From positions 93,317 through 157,316 of the forward strand of contig CAZVMN010000010.1 in NCBI GenBank assembly GCA_964629015.1: DNA of 64,000 nucleotides, given 5' to 3'. A model generated the notes under the pieces. It worked only from the letters and a program-made list of their open reading frames with translations. It searched no databases and had not been told where the DNA came from. Positions 15,904 through 23,989 of the stretch are shown in pieces. A program made the translations under genes and the position numbers. Each line of letters starts with the position of its first letter. Within the stretch, counting starts at the first letter, position 1. This stretch comes from Oceanococcus sp964629015 (GTDB taxonomy: Bacteria > Pseudomonadota > Gammaproteobacteria > Nevskiales > Oceanococcaceae).

Positions 15904-17120
15904 CAAAGATCATGGAGAACACTGCAATGATCAAAGCCGACTACAAACCTCTGATGATGCCCCTGGCCACCACCCTTGCGGTGTGTGTCAGCGCATTGGC
16001 CCCGGTGCACCCCGCGTTGCTATGGATGGTCATGGCCGCAATGGTTGGCTCCTGGGGCTTTTTGCTCTGGTCGGTCGCCGATGGTCACATCAGCATTCAA
16101 AGTGGTGCGCGTAAGCCGGTTGATAACAGCGAAGTCGAGCGCTATCGCCAGTTGTTGCGCGATACACAGCACATGGCGGAAGGTGAGATCGCCGCTCTGC
16201 GTGGAGAAATGCAACGGGTCCACGATTTGGTGGCCGAGGCGGTGTCGGATATCGGTTCCAGCTTCGATGAGATTCAGCGCCATTCGAATGCCCAAGAGGG
16301 CGAGATGCGGCGCATTGTCGAAGCGGGTGATGACAGCGGTGCATTGGACCTGCGTGGATTCGCCTCGCGCGCTGGCGAACTAATGAGTCGCCTGGTTGAT
16401 GTGCTGGCCCAAGAGAGCAATCACAGCGCGCAGAACGTTGATCGTATCGACGATATGGCAGGCCATCTGGACGCCGTTTTCGAACTCCTTGAGGACGTCA
16501 AATCGATCGCCGATCAGACCAATTTGTTGGCGCTCAATGCCGCGATTGAAGCGGCGCGTGCTGGCGACGCTGGTCGCGGTTTCGCGGTCGTGGCGGAAGA
16601 GGTCCGCAGCTTGTCAGAGCGTTCCACCAGCTTCAACGACCAGATCCGCAAGCGCGTTCACGACTCACGTGAGGCTATGGCCAAAGTGCGCAATGCGGTC
16701 AAAGACATGGCCGCGCGTGACATGGCGGCCAGCGAAGACGCACGCAGCCGGGTCGAAACGCTGGTCGGCCAAGCCGAAGGTATTAACCGCGCTCTGGCAG
16801 AGGGCATAGGCCAGGTCTCGGCCTGTGGCGAGCGGATTGCGGCGGCGGTCAATCGCGCTGTGCGCTCTCTACAGTTTGGTGACATCACCACACAGGCGGT
16901 GAATGCGGCTTACACCCATCTGGATCGTTTGGCGGACATGGGCGGTGAAGCGCGTTCGTTGCAAAGTGGCATTGGCAGTGTGCAAGGAACCTCAGCCAGC
17001 GTTACTGATTTGGCCGAAGCGCGGGCACGCATCGAACCCAAGCACGAAGATTGGAAACGTAAGCCGCATAAACCAGTGGAACAGGTCTCGATGGATTCCG
17101 GAGCGGTCGAACTGTTTTAA
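15900..17120 (+). CDS. MCP-like protein without a periplasmic sensor domain
   Basis: A 406-residue protein ending the operon. Two closely spaced hydrophobic segments (about 18-60) form a membrane hairpin. There is no recognisable ligand domain; a coiled-coil region leads into a receptor signalling tip (DQTNLLALNAAIEAARAGDAGRGFAVVAEEVRSL, given here as a family signature). The methylation helices look short. The motif RSLQFGDITTQAVN in the descending arm is typical of a subset of MCP-like proteins linked to cheD/cheB. The last residues are SGAVELF, echoing the CheD tail. ATG 15900 overlaps cheB; ATG 15912 and 15927 are possible starts. Confidence 0.85.
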   Translation: MTKIMENTAMIKADYKPLMMPLATTLAVCVSALAPVHPALLWMVMAAMVGSWGFLLWSVADGHISIQSGARKPVDNSEVERYRQLLRDTQHMAEGEIAALRGEMQRVHDLVAEAVSDIGSSFDEIQRHSNAQEGEMRRIVEAGDDSGALDLRGFASRAGELMSRLVDVLAQESNHSAQNVDRIDDMAGHLDAVFELLEDVKSIADQTNLLALNAAIEAARAGDAGRGFAVVAEEVRSLSERSTSFNDQIRKRVHDSREAMAKVRNAVKDMAARDMAASEDARSRVETLVGQAEGINRALAEGIGQVSACGERIAAAVNRAVRSLQFGDITTQAVNAAYTHLDRLADMGGEARSLQSGIGSVQGTSASVTDLAEARARIEPKHEDWKRKPHKPVEQVSMDSGAVELF

Positions 17121-17162
17121 GCCCGCGACGGCGAAACGCTGCGAAACTCAGCCAAGTTTCCC

Positions 17163-17168
17163 TATAAT
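17163..17168 (+). promoter_or_regulatory. Consensus -10 element (TATAAT) upstream of pcnB
   Basis: TATAAT is an exact -10 box 51 bp before the proposed pcnB start. The -35 region (TGCGAA around 17140) is poor. It suggests pcnB-folK has its own promoter immediately after the chemosensory operon. Confidence 0.5.
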
Positions 17169-17178
17169 CAGGCCATCT

Positions 17179-17201
17179 GAACCCCGTTCCGGGGTTCTTT
17201 T
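17179..17201 (+). terminator. Hairpin with short T-run, terminator of the chemosensory operon
   Basis: GAACCCC (17179-17185) pairs with GGGGTTC (17191-17197) around a 5-base loop, followed by TTTT. It fits a moderate terminator for the che operon. If transcription starts from the TATAAT at 17163, the same hairpin lies at the 5' end of the pcnB message and might act there as an attenuator or stabiliser. Confidence 0.65.
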
Positions 17202-17218
17202 GTTTGCGGAGCAGTTCC

Positions 17219-18589
17219 ATTAGCGATCCCATTCGGGTGCCACGCCCGGAACACACGATTTCGCGCTCGCGCCTCAGCCGCGCCGCGTTGCAGACCCTTT
17301 ATGGGCTCAAAGACGCTGGCTACCAAGCGCTGCTGGTTGGCGGTGGTGTGCGCGACCTGTTGGTCGGTCTGGACCCCAAAGATTTTGATGTCGCCACCGA
17401 TGCGCGGCCCGAAGAAGTTCAGGACACGTTCCGGCGTTGTCGCCTGATCGGGCGTCGTTTCCGCTTGGCCCATGTGCGCTTTGGCGGTGAAATTATTGAG
17501 GTGGCAACCTTTCGCGCCGCACCGCGCAGTCCCGACGAAGAAGATGTCGACGAGATGGCTGAGGCGGATGCAGCGCTTACCGCTGACGACGACGATGACG
17601 ACAGCGACGGGGACGAAGCCGCTCACCTGCTTGATGACAGCGGACGCATTCTGCGCGACAACGTTTACGGCTCCATGGAGCAGGACGCATTCCGTCGTGA
17701 TTTCACCATCAATGCCTTGTATTACGACATTCGCGACTATGCTGTGGTCGATTACGTTGGGGGCATGCAGGATTTGGCCGAGCGCCGTCTGCGGTTGATT
17801 GGTGACCCGATCACCCGGTACCGCGAAGACCCGGTGCGCATGCTGCGTGCGGTGCGATTCGCCAGCAAGTTGGATTTCACGATTGATGAATCGGCGGCCA
17901 AACCGATTCCTGAGTTGATCGATCTGTTGGCGGATGTGCCTCCAGCGCGGTTGTTCGACGAAGTGCTCAAGCTGTTCTTGTCGGAAAAGGCCGAAGCCAA
18001 CTTCGACAGCTTGCTGCAATTTGGCCTGTACGGCGTGCTGTTCCCGCAGGTTGCCGCCGCGATAGATGCCGATGACAGCGGGCAGGTCGAAAACCTGATT
18101 CGATTGGCCTTGCGCAGCACCGCACAGCGTTTGGCCGAGGGCAAACCGGTTACGCCGGCGTTTGTGTTTGCGGCCATGTTGTGGGCGCCAGCACGGGCCG
18201 CCGCTCAGGCCCTGCGAGAGAAAGGTGTGCCGCCATCGCCGGCACTGGCCCAAGGTTCCAGCGACGTGATCGGCGAGCAATGCCGCACGGTGGCGATACC
18301 GCGGCGCTTTTCCGGCATGCAGGCGGATATCTGGCATCTGCAATCGCGGTTTGATTTCCGCCGCGGCAAGCGTCCGTTCCGGTTGCTGGAAAACAAACGT
18401 TTTCGTGCGGCCTATGACTTTTTGGCGCTGCGTGCGCAGGCCGGCGAGGCCGATCAGGAGCTGGTCGATTGGTGGACTCAGTTTCAGGATGTCAGCCACG
18501 AAGAGCGTCAAGCCATGTCCGAAGCTGCCCCCAACGGCCCGGCTGGCGCACGCACCGGGCGTCGTCGTCGGCGACGCAAACGCCGCTGA
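17219..18589 (+). CDS. pcnB: Poly(A) polymerase I, probable AUU start
   Basis: RNA 3'-polyadenylating nucleotidyltransferase (about 456 residues) that tags RNAs for decay. The catalytic head has LLVGGGVRDLLVG and KDFDVATDA with the metal-binding DFD, then RRFRLAHVRFG and QDAFRRDFTINALYYD. The RNA-binding region includes DPVRMLRAVRFASKL. An unusual Asp-rich insertion (about residues 105-140) lies before RILRDNVYGSMEQDAFRRD. The C-terminus ends in a run of Arg/Lys. Start choice: GGAG at 17208-17211 is 7 bases before ATT 17219. The alternatives TTG 17204 and GTG 17237 have no ribosome site. E. coli pcnB is known to use AUU. folK follows after one base. Confidence 0.93.
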   Translation: MSDPIRVPRPEHTISRSRLSRAALQTLYGLKDAGYQALLVGGGVRDLLVGLDPKDFDVATDARPEEVQDTFRRCRLIGRRFRLAHVRFGGEIIEVATFRAAPRSPDEEDVDEMAEADAALTADDDDDDSDGDEAAHLLDDSGRILRDNVYGSMEQDAFRRDFTINALYYDIRDYAVVDYVGGMQDLAERRLRLIGDPITRYREDPVRMLRAVRFASKLDFTIDESAAKPIPELIDLLADVPPARLFDEVLKLFLSEKAEANFDSLLQFGLYGVLFPQVAAAIDADDSGQVENLIRLALRSTAQRLAEGKPVTPAFVFAAMLWAPARAAAQALREKGVPPSPALAQGSSDVIGEQCRTVAIPRRFSGMQADIWHLQSRFDFRRGKRPFRLLENKRFRAAYDFLALRAQAGEADQELVDWWTQFQDVSHEERQAMSEAAPNGPAGARTGRRRRRRKRR

Positions 18590-18590
18590 T

Positions 18591-19103
18591 ATGAGTTTAC
18601 AGATCGCCTGGGTTGGCTTGGGCAGCAATCTGGGCGATTCCGCCACGCTGCTGCGTTCTGCGCTGCGCGCGTTGCATCAGTTGGCGGATACACAGCTTGT
18701 CGCGGTTTCGGCGTTTTATCGCAGTCCGGCCCTGACTGCCGATCCGTCTGATCCGCCCCAGCCCGACTACTGCAATGCGGTCGCGGCCATGCGCACAGCG
18801 CTTGACGCGACGCCCTTGCTGGAGGCGCTGCTGAGTATCGAACGCGATCATGGGCGGGTGCGTCGCCCTGGAGCCCGTTGGCAGTCGCGTGAGTTGGATC
18901 TCGATTTGCTGTGCCTGGGGGATCAAGTGATTGCTCAGCCAGGTTTGAGTGTGCCGCATCCGCAGCTGCAGCAACGCAACTTCGTGCTTGAACCATGGCA
19001 GGATATTGCTGCGCGGGCTCAAATTCCGGGGCAGGGCCGGGTGGCTCAGTGCCTTGCGGACCTGTCTGCACCGGCCTTGCCGTTGTGGGCGCGGAGCGTG
19101 TGA
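18591..19103 (+). CDS. folK: 2-amino-4-hydroxy-6-hydroxymethyldihydropteridine pyrophosphokinase
   Basis: HPPK, 170 residues, transfers pyrophosphate from ATP to 6-hydroxymethyl-7,8-dihydropterin in folate synthesis. Motifs: GLGSNLGDS at the N-terminus, the pterin-contact region FYRSPAL and PDYCNAV, the signature RRPGARWQSRELDLDLL with the metal-binding Asp pair, and PHPQLQQRNFVLEP. ATG 18591 is one base after the pcnB stop; a longer frame inside pcnB is a shadow. The order pcnB-folK-panB is common in Gammaproteobacteria. Confidence 0.95.
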   Translation: MSLQIAWVGLGSNLGDSATLLRSALRALHQLADTQLVAVSAFYRSPALTADPSDPPQPDYCNAVAAMRTALDATPLLEALLSIERDHGRVRRPGARWQSRELDLDLLCLGDQVIAQPGLSVPHPQLQQRNFVLEPWQDIAARAQIPGQGRVAQCLADLSAPALPLWARSV

Positions 19104-19130
19104 CATCCCGGCGCTGAACATCAGTATGAT
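19100..19130 (+). promoter_or_regulatory. Candidate sigma-70 promoter for panB
   Basis: GTGACA (19100-19105, 5 of 6 to -35) and TATGAT (19125-19130, 5 of 6 to -10) are separated by 19 bp, a little long. The pair overlaps the end of folK and would start transcription about 15 bp before panB. Confidence 0.45.
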
Positions 19131-19153
19131 AGGCGCCCCTTCTGGAGACCCCT

Positions 19154-19981
19154 ATGTATCCCTCCACTTCTGACGACAGCATCCGACCGCTGACCCTGCA
19201 GGACTTCGCCAAAATGCGCGAAGAGGGCGAGAAAATCGCCTGCCTGACCGCGTACGACGCCAGTTTCGCCAAGCTGGAGGACACTGCGGGTGTCGAATTG
19301 GTGCTGGTGGGCGACTCGCTGGGCATGGTGATTCATGGCCAACCCAGCACGGTGGCGGTGACCATCGACGATATCGTTTACCACACACGTGCCACTGCAC
19401 ATGGCCTGCAACGCGGTTTTCTCGTCGCAGACATGCCGTTTCTGAGCTTCTCTACCACTGACGAGGCGATTTTCAACGCCCGTCGGCTGATGCAGGAAGG
19501 CTTTGCCAAGATGGTCAAGCTCGAAGGCGGCGCTGTACAAGCCGAGATCGTGCGTTTTCTGACCGATCGTGGGGTGCCGGTGTGCGGCCATCTGGGGTTG
19601 CGTCCGCAGCTCATTCACAAGCTGGGCGGATTCAAGGTTCAGGGTCGCGATGAAGCCGTTGCGGCTGAGATGATTGAGGACGCCCGCGTGCTCGAAGAGG
19701 CCGGTGCGGACATGTTGCTCCTGGAATGCGTGCCCAATACGCTGGCCAAGACCATCACCGATGCGGCCGGCGTGCCGGTGATCGGCATTGGCGCCGGCCC
19801 GCATGTGGATGGCCAGATTCTGGTCGTGCATGACATTCTCGGTATCAGTCGTGGTCGTCGGCCACGTTTCGTGCACGATTTCCTGGCCGATTCTGGCGAT
19901 GTGGAAGGCGCCATTCGCCAGTATGTTAAATCCGTAAAATCAGGGGCTTATCCCGATGCCGAGCACACCTTCGGCGGCTAA
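19154..19981 (+). CDS. panB: Ketopantoate hydroxymethyltransferase
   Basis: A 275-residue enzyme making ketopantoate from alpha-ketoisovalerate and methylene-tetrahydrofolate, the first step of pantothenate synthesis. TIM-barrel motifs include IACLTAYDASFAKL, LVLVGDSLGMV, HTRATAHGL, MVKLEGGAVQ, PVCGHLGLRPQ, LLECVPNTLA and VIGIGAGPHVDGQILV with the catalytic Glu in LLEC. GGAG lies 6 bases before ATG 19154. panC follows after 9 bp. Confidence 0.96.
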   Translation: MYPSTSDDSIRPLTLQDFAKMREEGEKIACLTAYDASFAKLEDTAGVELVLVGDSLGMVIHGQPSTVAVTIDDIVYHTRATAHGLQRGFLVADMPFLSFSTTDEAIFNARRLMQEGFAKMVKLEGGAVQAEIVRFLTDRGVPVCGHLGLRPQLIHKLGGFKVQGRDEAVAAEMIEDARVLEEAGADMLLLECVPNTLAKTITDAAGVPVIGIGAGPHVDGQILVVHDILGISRGRRPRFVHDFLADSGDVEGAIRQYVKSVKSGAYPDAEHTFGG

Positions 19982-19990
19982 GGAGCCCAC

Positions 19991-20845
19991 ATGCGCCTGA
20001 TTCATCGCATTGATGAGCTGCGTCCGTGTATTCAGGCTTGGCGTCAAGCGGGTCAGCGCATCAGCTATGTGCCGACCATGGGCAGTCTGCACGCCGGGCA
20101 TCTGTCACTGGTGGATGCTGCTCGCGAGCGTGGCGATCGCGTGGTGGTAAGTATTTTCGTCAATCCGCTGCAATTTTCGGCGGGCGAGGATCTCGACAAA
20201 TACCCACGAACCCTGCAGGCCGATTGCGCCAAGCTGGCGACCCGCGGTGTGGACATGGTGTTTGCGCCGGAAGAGGCCGAGGTTTATCCCAACGGCCGTG
20301 ACAATCTGACTCAAGTGGCCGTTCCTGGGCTGTCGAGTTTGTTGTGTGGCGAATACAGGGCGGGTCATTTTGAGGGAGTGACAACGGTGGTCAGCCTGCT
20401 CTTCAACCTGGTGCAGCCGGACTCAGCCGTGTTTGGCCTCAAGGACTATCAGCAGTTGACGATCATCCGGCGCATGGTCCGTGACTTGCATCTACCCATC
20501 GACATTGTGGGCATGCCGACTTTGCGCGAGCCGGGCGGTCTGGCCATGAGTTCACGCAACGCGTACTTGAGCGATGCCCAACGCGCGCAGGCCGAGGTGA
20601 TCTACGCCAGTCTGTGTGAGGCGATTGAAGCGCTGCGCCAAGGGCGGCGGGATTATGCCGCCATTGAGGCGCAGGGGCGTGAACGGATCGACAGTGCCGG
20701 ATTGCAAACGCAATTTTTCCAGGTGCGTCAGGCCAATCTGGAGGTTCCGGATGACGCAACGCAGCAATTCGTGGTATTGACTGCAGCAAAGCTCGACGGC
20801 ACACGACTGATCGACAATGTTACTGTTGACCTTGATGCGGCTTGA
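19991..20845 (+). CDS. panC: Pantothenate synthetase
   Basis: A 284-residue ATP-dependent ligase joining pantoate and beta-alanine. Visible motifs are PTMGSLHAGHLSLV (nucleotide-binding HxGH), FVNPLQFSAGEDLDKYPR, VFGLKDYQQLTIIRRMV (with the KDYQQ stretch) and MSSRNAYLS (the KMSKS-equivalent SSRN). Length is normal. AAGGAG precedes ATG 19991. A 14-bp perfect palindrome follows two bases after the stop. Confidence 0.96.
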   Translation: MRLIHRIDELRPCIQAWRQAGQRISYVPTMGSLHAGHLSLVDAARERGDRVVVSIFVNPLQFSAGEDLDKYPRTLQADCAKLATRGVDMVFAPEEAEVYPNGRDNLTQVAVPGLSSLLCGEYRAGHFEGVTTVVSLLFNLVQPDSAVFGLKDYQQLTIIRRMVRDLHLPIDIVGMPTLREPGGLAMSSRNAYLSDAQRAQAEVIYASLCEAIEALRQGRRDYAAIEAQGRERIDSAGLQTQFFQVRQANLEVPDDATQQFVVLTAAKLDGTRLIDNVTVDLDAA

Positions 20846-20847
20846 TA

Positions 20848-20861
20848 GCCCTTGCAAGGGC
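20848..20861. repeat. 14-bp perfect palindrome after panC
   Basis: GCCCTTGCAAGGGC is self-complementary over its whole length and lies 2 bases after the panC stop. There is no T-run behind it, so it is not a standard terminator. It may cap the panBC message end or bind a protein. Confidence 0.4.
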
Positions 20862-20945
20862 CGTTAAACTCGCCGGTTCGTTTCGCGCTCAGGCGCTTGG
20901 AAATCAGCACAAGTTGCTGAAAACAAAGAATTTTAGAGGTTCGTC

Positions 20946-21326
20946 ATGCAAGTCACCTTGTTGAAAGCCAAACTGCATCGCGCGTGTGTGACCCACGCAG
21001 AGCTGGATTACGAAGGCTCCTGCGCGGTTGATGGTGATCTTCTCGACGCGGCCGGCATTCGCGAATACGAGCAGATCCAGATCTACAATCTGGGCAACGG
21101 CGAGCGTTTCGAAACCTATGCGATTCGCGCTGAAGCCGGTTCACACATCATCTCGGTCAACGGTGCCGCCGCGCACAAAGCCCGTGTGGGTGATCGTGTG
21201 ATCATTTGCGCCTACGTCGGTATGAGCAACGCTGAGGCTGAAATTCACAAGCCTAAGCTCGTCTACCTTGACGAAACCAATCACGTGACGCACACGCGCA
21301 ACACGATTCCGGTTCAGGCCGCCTGA
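20946..21326 (+). CDS. panD: Aspartate 1-decarboxylase proenzyme
   Basis: A 126-residue pyruvoyl enzyme giving beta-alanine for pantothenate. The self-cleavage site Gly24-Ser25 is in LDYEGSCAVD. The remaining core (YEQIQIYNLGNGERFETYAI, NGAAAHKARVGDRVIICAYV) is standard. It is separated from panC by 100 bp, so it may have its own promoter, though none is clear. Together panB, panC and panD supply all the dedicated steps except ketopantoate reduction. Confidence 0.96.
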   Translation: MQVTLLKAKLHRACVTHAELDYEGSCAVDGDLLDAAGIREYEQIQIYNLGNGERFETYAIRAEAGSHIISVNGAAAHKARVGDRVIICAYVGMSNAEAEIHKPKLVYLDETNHVTHTRNTIPVQAA

Positions 21327-21355
21327 TCGGCCCCGGCGCGGCTGCTCGATAGCTG

Positions 21356-22939
21356 ATGTTGCATGTCGGCAATACGCCGACGACGCAGGTTCTGCGTGAG
21401 CATGCTGCGCGCTGGGAAAAGCTCCACCTTGCCCAGATCATTGATGGCGAAGCTCAGCTCCGTGCCGAATTAGCCTTGGATGCTGGGCCGTTGCGCCTGG
21501 ATTTTGCCCGTCAACGGCTGGATGCGGCGGTGATTTCCGACCTCATTGCATTGGCTGAGGTGTGCGAGTTGCCTGCAGCCATGGCCGCCATGTGCCGTGG
21601 TGACGAAATCAATCAGAGTGAAGGGCGAGCTGTCCTGCACAGCGCGCTGCGCAGTGCCGAGTGCGGCGATGCGGTGCGTGATCAGGTTGTGGCTGAGCAG
21701 CAGCGCATGCGTCAACTGGTCGATGGTGTTTTGGCTGGCGAAATCTGCAATGCCGCAGGTCAGACCTACACCGATGTGATCAACATCGGTATTGGCGGTT
21801 CGGATCTGGGGCCGCGGCTGGTGGTCGACGCGCTGGCCGGTTTGGAGCCGTCAGAGGATGGTCTTCGTGCTCATTTTCTGGGCAATCCTGATGCGGCAGA
21901 TCTGACTGTGCGCTTGCGCGAACTGGATCCGCGGCGCTGCCTGTGTGTCATCGCTTCAAAATCCTTCACCACACTGGAAACTCAACTCGTCGCGGACCAT
22001 GTGCGGCAATGGCTGACCGCTGGCGGGGGAGATGTTGCCCGTCAATGTGTGGCGGTCACGGCGGCGGTCGATAAAGCGGTGGCATTTGGCATTCCTGCCG
22101 AGAAAACCTACGCCATGTGGGACTGGGTGGGAGGGCGCTTTTCCCTGTGGTCCACGGTGGGTTTGTCTGCTGCGCTGGCTTTGGGTTGGTCGCGTTTCGA
22201 GCAACTGCTGGCCGGGGCAGCCACCATGGACAAGCACTTTTTCACCACGCCGTTGGATCAAAATTTGCCGGTGATCTGGGGCTTGATTGGCATCTGGAAT
22301 CGCAACTTCCTGAGTGCGTCGAGTCAGGTGACCGCCGTGTATAGCGAGCGCCTGGGCGAGCTCCCCAACTGGTTGCAGCAGCTGGAAATGGAAAGCAACG
22401 GCAAGTCAGTCGGGCGCGACGGCAATCCACTGACGCATGCGACCAGCCCGGTGCAATGGGGTGGTGTTGGCACATCCGTGCAGCACGCCTTCTTCCAGAT
22501 GCTGCACCAGGGCACTGAAGCGCACCCGGTGGACTTTATTTTGCCGCGTGTCGTACCTGGTGGTGACGCCGCCATGCAGTCTCAATTGCTCGGCAACGCA
22601 CTGGCTCAATCGGCGGCATTGAGCCATGGCCGTGACGGTCGCGACGGCGGTCATGAAGGCGCCGCTGCGGCCTGGAGGCAGTTTGATGGCAATCGCCCGT
22701 CCAGCTTGATCTGGCTGGAGCGGCTTGATGCGTTCAGCTTGGGCGCTTTGCTCGCCGCCTATGAACACCGTTGTTTCGTCCAGGGTTGGCTTTGGGGGCT
22801 CAACAGCTTTGACCAGTTCGGTGTCGAGTTGGGCAAAGTGCTGGCGCGCGCGATTGACGCTGCGCTCAATGATCCGGCGAAAGCTTGGCCGGATCCTTTA
22901 CTCGCACAGCAAGCGCGCAGGTTGGTGAATTCCGACTAG
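21356..22939 (+). CDS. pgi: Glucose-6-phosphate isomerase
   Basis: A 527-residue glycolytic isomerase. Motifs are NIGIGGSDLGPRLV, IASKSFTTLETQLVADHVR, the Pgi signature region GGRFSLWSTVGLSAAL, WGGVGTSVQHAFFQMLHQGTEAHPVDFI with catalytic Glu/His residues, and LGALLAAYEHRCFVQG. It follows panD by 29 bp; the pan-pgi adjacency is known from pseudomonads. The N-terminus at ATG 21356 is slightly shorter than in E. coli. The stop overlaps the converging LysR gene by 4 bp. Confidence 0.95.
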   Translation: MLHVGNTPTTQVLREHAARWEKLHLAQIIDGEAQLRAELALDAGPLRLDFARQRLDAAVISDLIALAEVCELPAAMAAMCRGDEINQSEGRAVLHSALRSAECGDAVRDQVVAEQQRMRQLVDGVLAGEICNAAGQTYTDVINIGIGGSDLGPRLVVDALAGLEPSEDGLRAHFLGNPDAADLTVRLRELDPRRCLCVIASKSFTTLETQLVADHVRQWLTAGGGDVARQCVAVTAAVDKAVAFGIPAEKTYAMWDWVGGRFSLWSTVGLSAALALGWSRFEQLLAGAATMDKHFFTTPLDQNLPVIWGLIGIWNRNFLSASSQVTAVYSERLGELPNWLQQLEMESNGKSVGRDGNPLTHATSPVQWGGVGTSVQHAFFQMLHQGTEAHPVDFILPRVVPGGDAAMQSQLLGNALAQSAALSHGRDGRDGGHEGAAAAWRQFDGNRPSSLIWLERLDAFSLGALLAAYEHRCFVQGWLWGLNSFDQFGVELGKVLARAIDAALNDPAKAWPDPLLAQQARRLVNSD

Positions 22940-23871
22940 CTTGCGCCTTGTGCGTTGTGCGTTGCGCCGATCGCTTCAAGTGCTTGGCGCAATTGCGGTG
23001 CGGCAAAATCCAGGAAACGACGCAATTTCAGCGGCATGTGTCGGCGTGACACGTGGACCAGGTGCACGGGCGCCGGTTGCGGCTCAAAGGCCTCGAGCAA
23101 AATCTGCAGGTCACCACGTTTGATGCCCTCCGCGACCTGGTAGTGCAGCAGGCGGGCGACGCCGATGTTGTGTTGCGCGGCTTGAGCTGCGGCCTCCGGT
23201 GTGGTGACCGTCAAGCGTGGCTGAATCGACATGTCGATAACGGCGCCTGATGCGGGATCACGATAGCGCCAGGAGGGTGATGGCATTGGGCCATCGACGG
23301 TTACGCAAGGGTAGGCATCCAGTTCCCTGGGTGTCTGTGGCACGCCCCGCGCTGCCAGCATAGAGGGATGAGCGCAGGTGAGCTCCCGCATGCTTCCAAT
23401 CTGAGTGGCGACCATCGAACTGTCGGGGAGCTGGCCGATACGCACGGCCATATCAACATGATCGCAAACCAGATCGACGTTGCGGTCGGTCAGGATCAGA
23501 CGGATCGTGATGTCCGGGTACGTTGACAAGAAATTGGCCATGATCGGGACCACGTGCACGCGTCCGAACATGACCGGTGCGGTTACGACCAGTTCGCCCT
23601 TGGGCTGCAAGAACTCGCCGGCTGCTTCGCGTTCTGCCTCGTCGACTTGTTCCAGTATGCGACGCGCCGCGGCGACATAGGCCTCGCCAGCATCCGTCAG
23701 CGTTAGCTTGCGCGTGGTTCGGATCAGCAAACGCGTGCCCAGCTGACTTTCCAGATCCGAGATTTTGCGGCTGAGGGTCGCCAAAGGCACCTTGATGGCG
23801 CGACCTGCTGCCGACAGGCTACCGTTTTCGGTCACGGCCACCAGCATGGCCATGGCTTCAAGTCGATCCAT
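22936..23871 (-). CDS. LysR-family transcriptional regulator
   Basis: A 311-residue regulator. The N-terminal winged helix reads MDRLEAMAMLVAVTENGSLS then AAGRAIKVPLATLSRKISDLE, and RLLIRTTRKLTLTDAGEAY closes it. The C-terminal effector-binding domain (about 90-300) is of the type with RIGQLPDSSMVATQIG and EAAAQAAQHNIGVARLL. It is divergent from an AhpD-like gene, and a LysR-type box lies between. The usual inference is that it controls that divergent pair and itself. The effector is unknown. Confidence 0.9.
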   Translation of the reverse strand: MDRLEAMAMLVAVTENGSLSAAGRAIKVPLATLSRKISDLESQLGTRLLIRTTRKLTLTDAGEAYVAAARRILEQVDEAEREAAGEFLQPKGELVVTAPVMFGRVHVVPIMANFLSTYPDITIRLILTDRNVDLVCDHVDMAVRIGQLPDSSMVATQIGSMRELTCAHPSMLAARGVPQTPRELDAYPCVTVDGPMPSPSWRYRDPASGAVIDMSIQPRLTVTTPEAAAQAAQHNIGVARLLHYQVAEGIKRGDLQILLEAFEPQPAPVHLVHVSRRHMPLKLRRFLDFAAPQLRQALEAIGATHNAQGAS

Positions 23872-23876
23872 TATTA

Positions 23877-23891
23877 TTCCAAAAAATGGAA
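23877..23891. promoter_or_regulatory. LysR-type operator TTCCA-N5-TGGAA
   Basis: A perfect inverted repeat containing the T-N11-A pattern of LysR regulators, in an AT-rich 118-bp gap between the regulator (start 23871) and the AhpD-like gene (start 23990). It lies 6 bp before the regulator's start codon, so binding would also repress the regulator itself. Confidence 0.65.
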
Positions 23892-23989
23892 GGGTTATTT
23901 TTAATTTTGCCTAATTATCACAGAATATGGGAGGGCATATGCTGTTTCCAGCCGGCCCACTCGGGGCCGGATTTTGAAAGGAGCATGTT

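Noticed and set aside
17168..18646. Long minus-strand frame (492 residues) opposite pcnB
   Set aside because: It is antisense through the whole of pcnB and its hairpin leader; composition is that of a reversed coding strand.
20848..20861. Terminator after panC
   Set aside because: The palindrome is perfect but no T-run follows on either strand.
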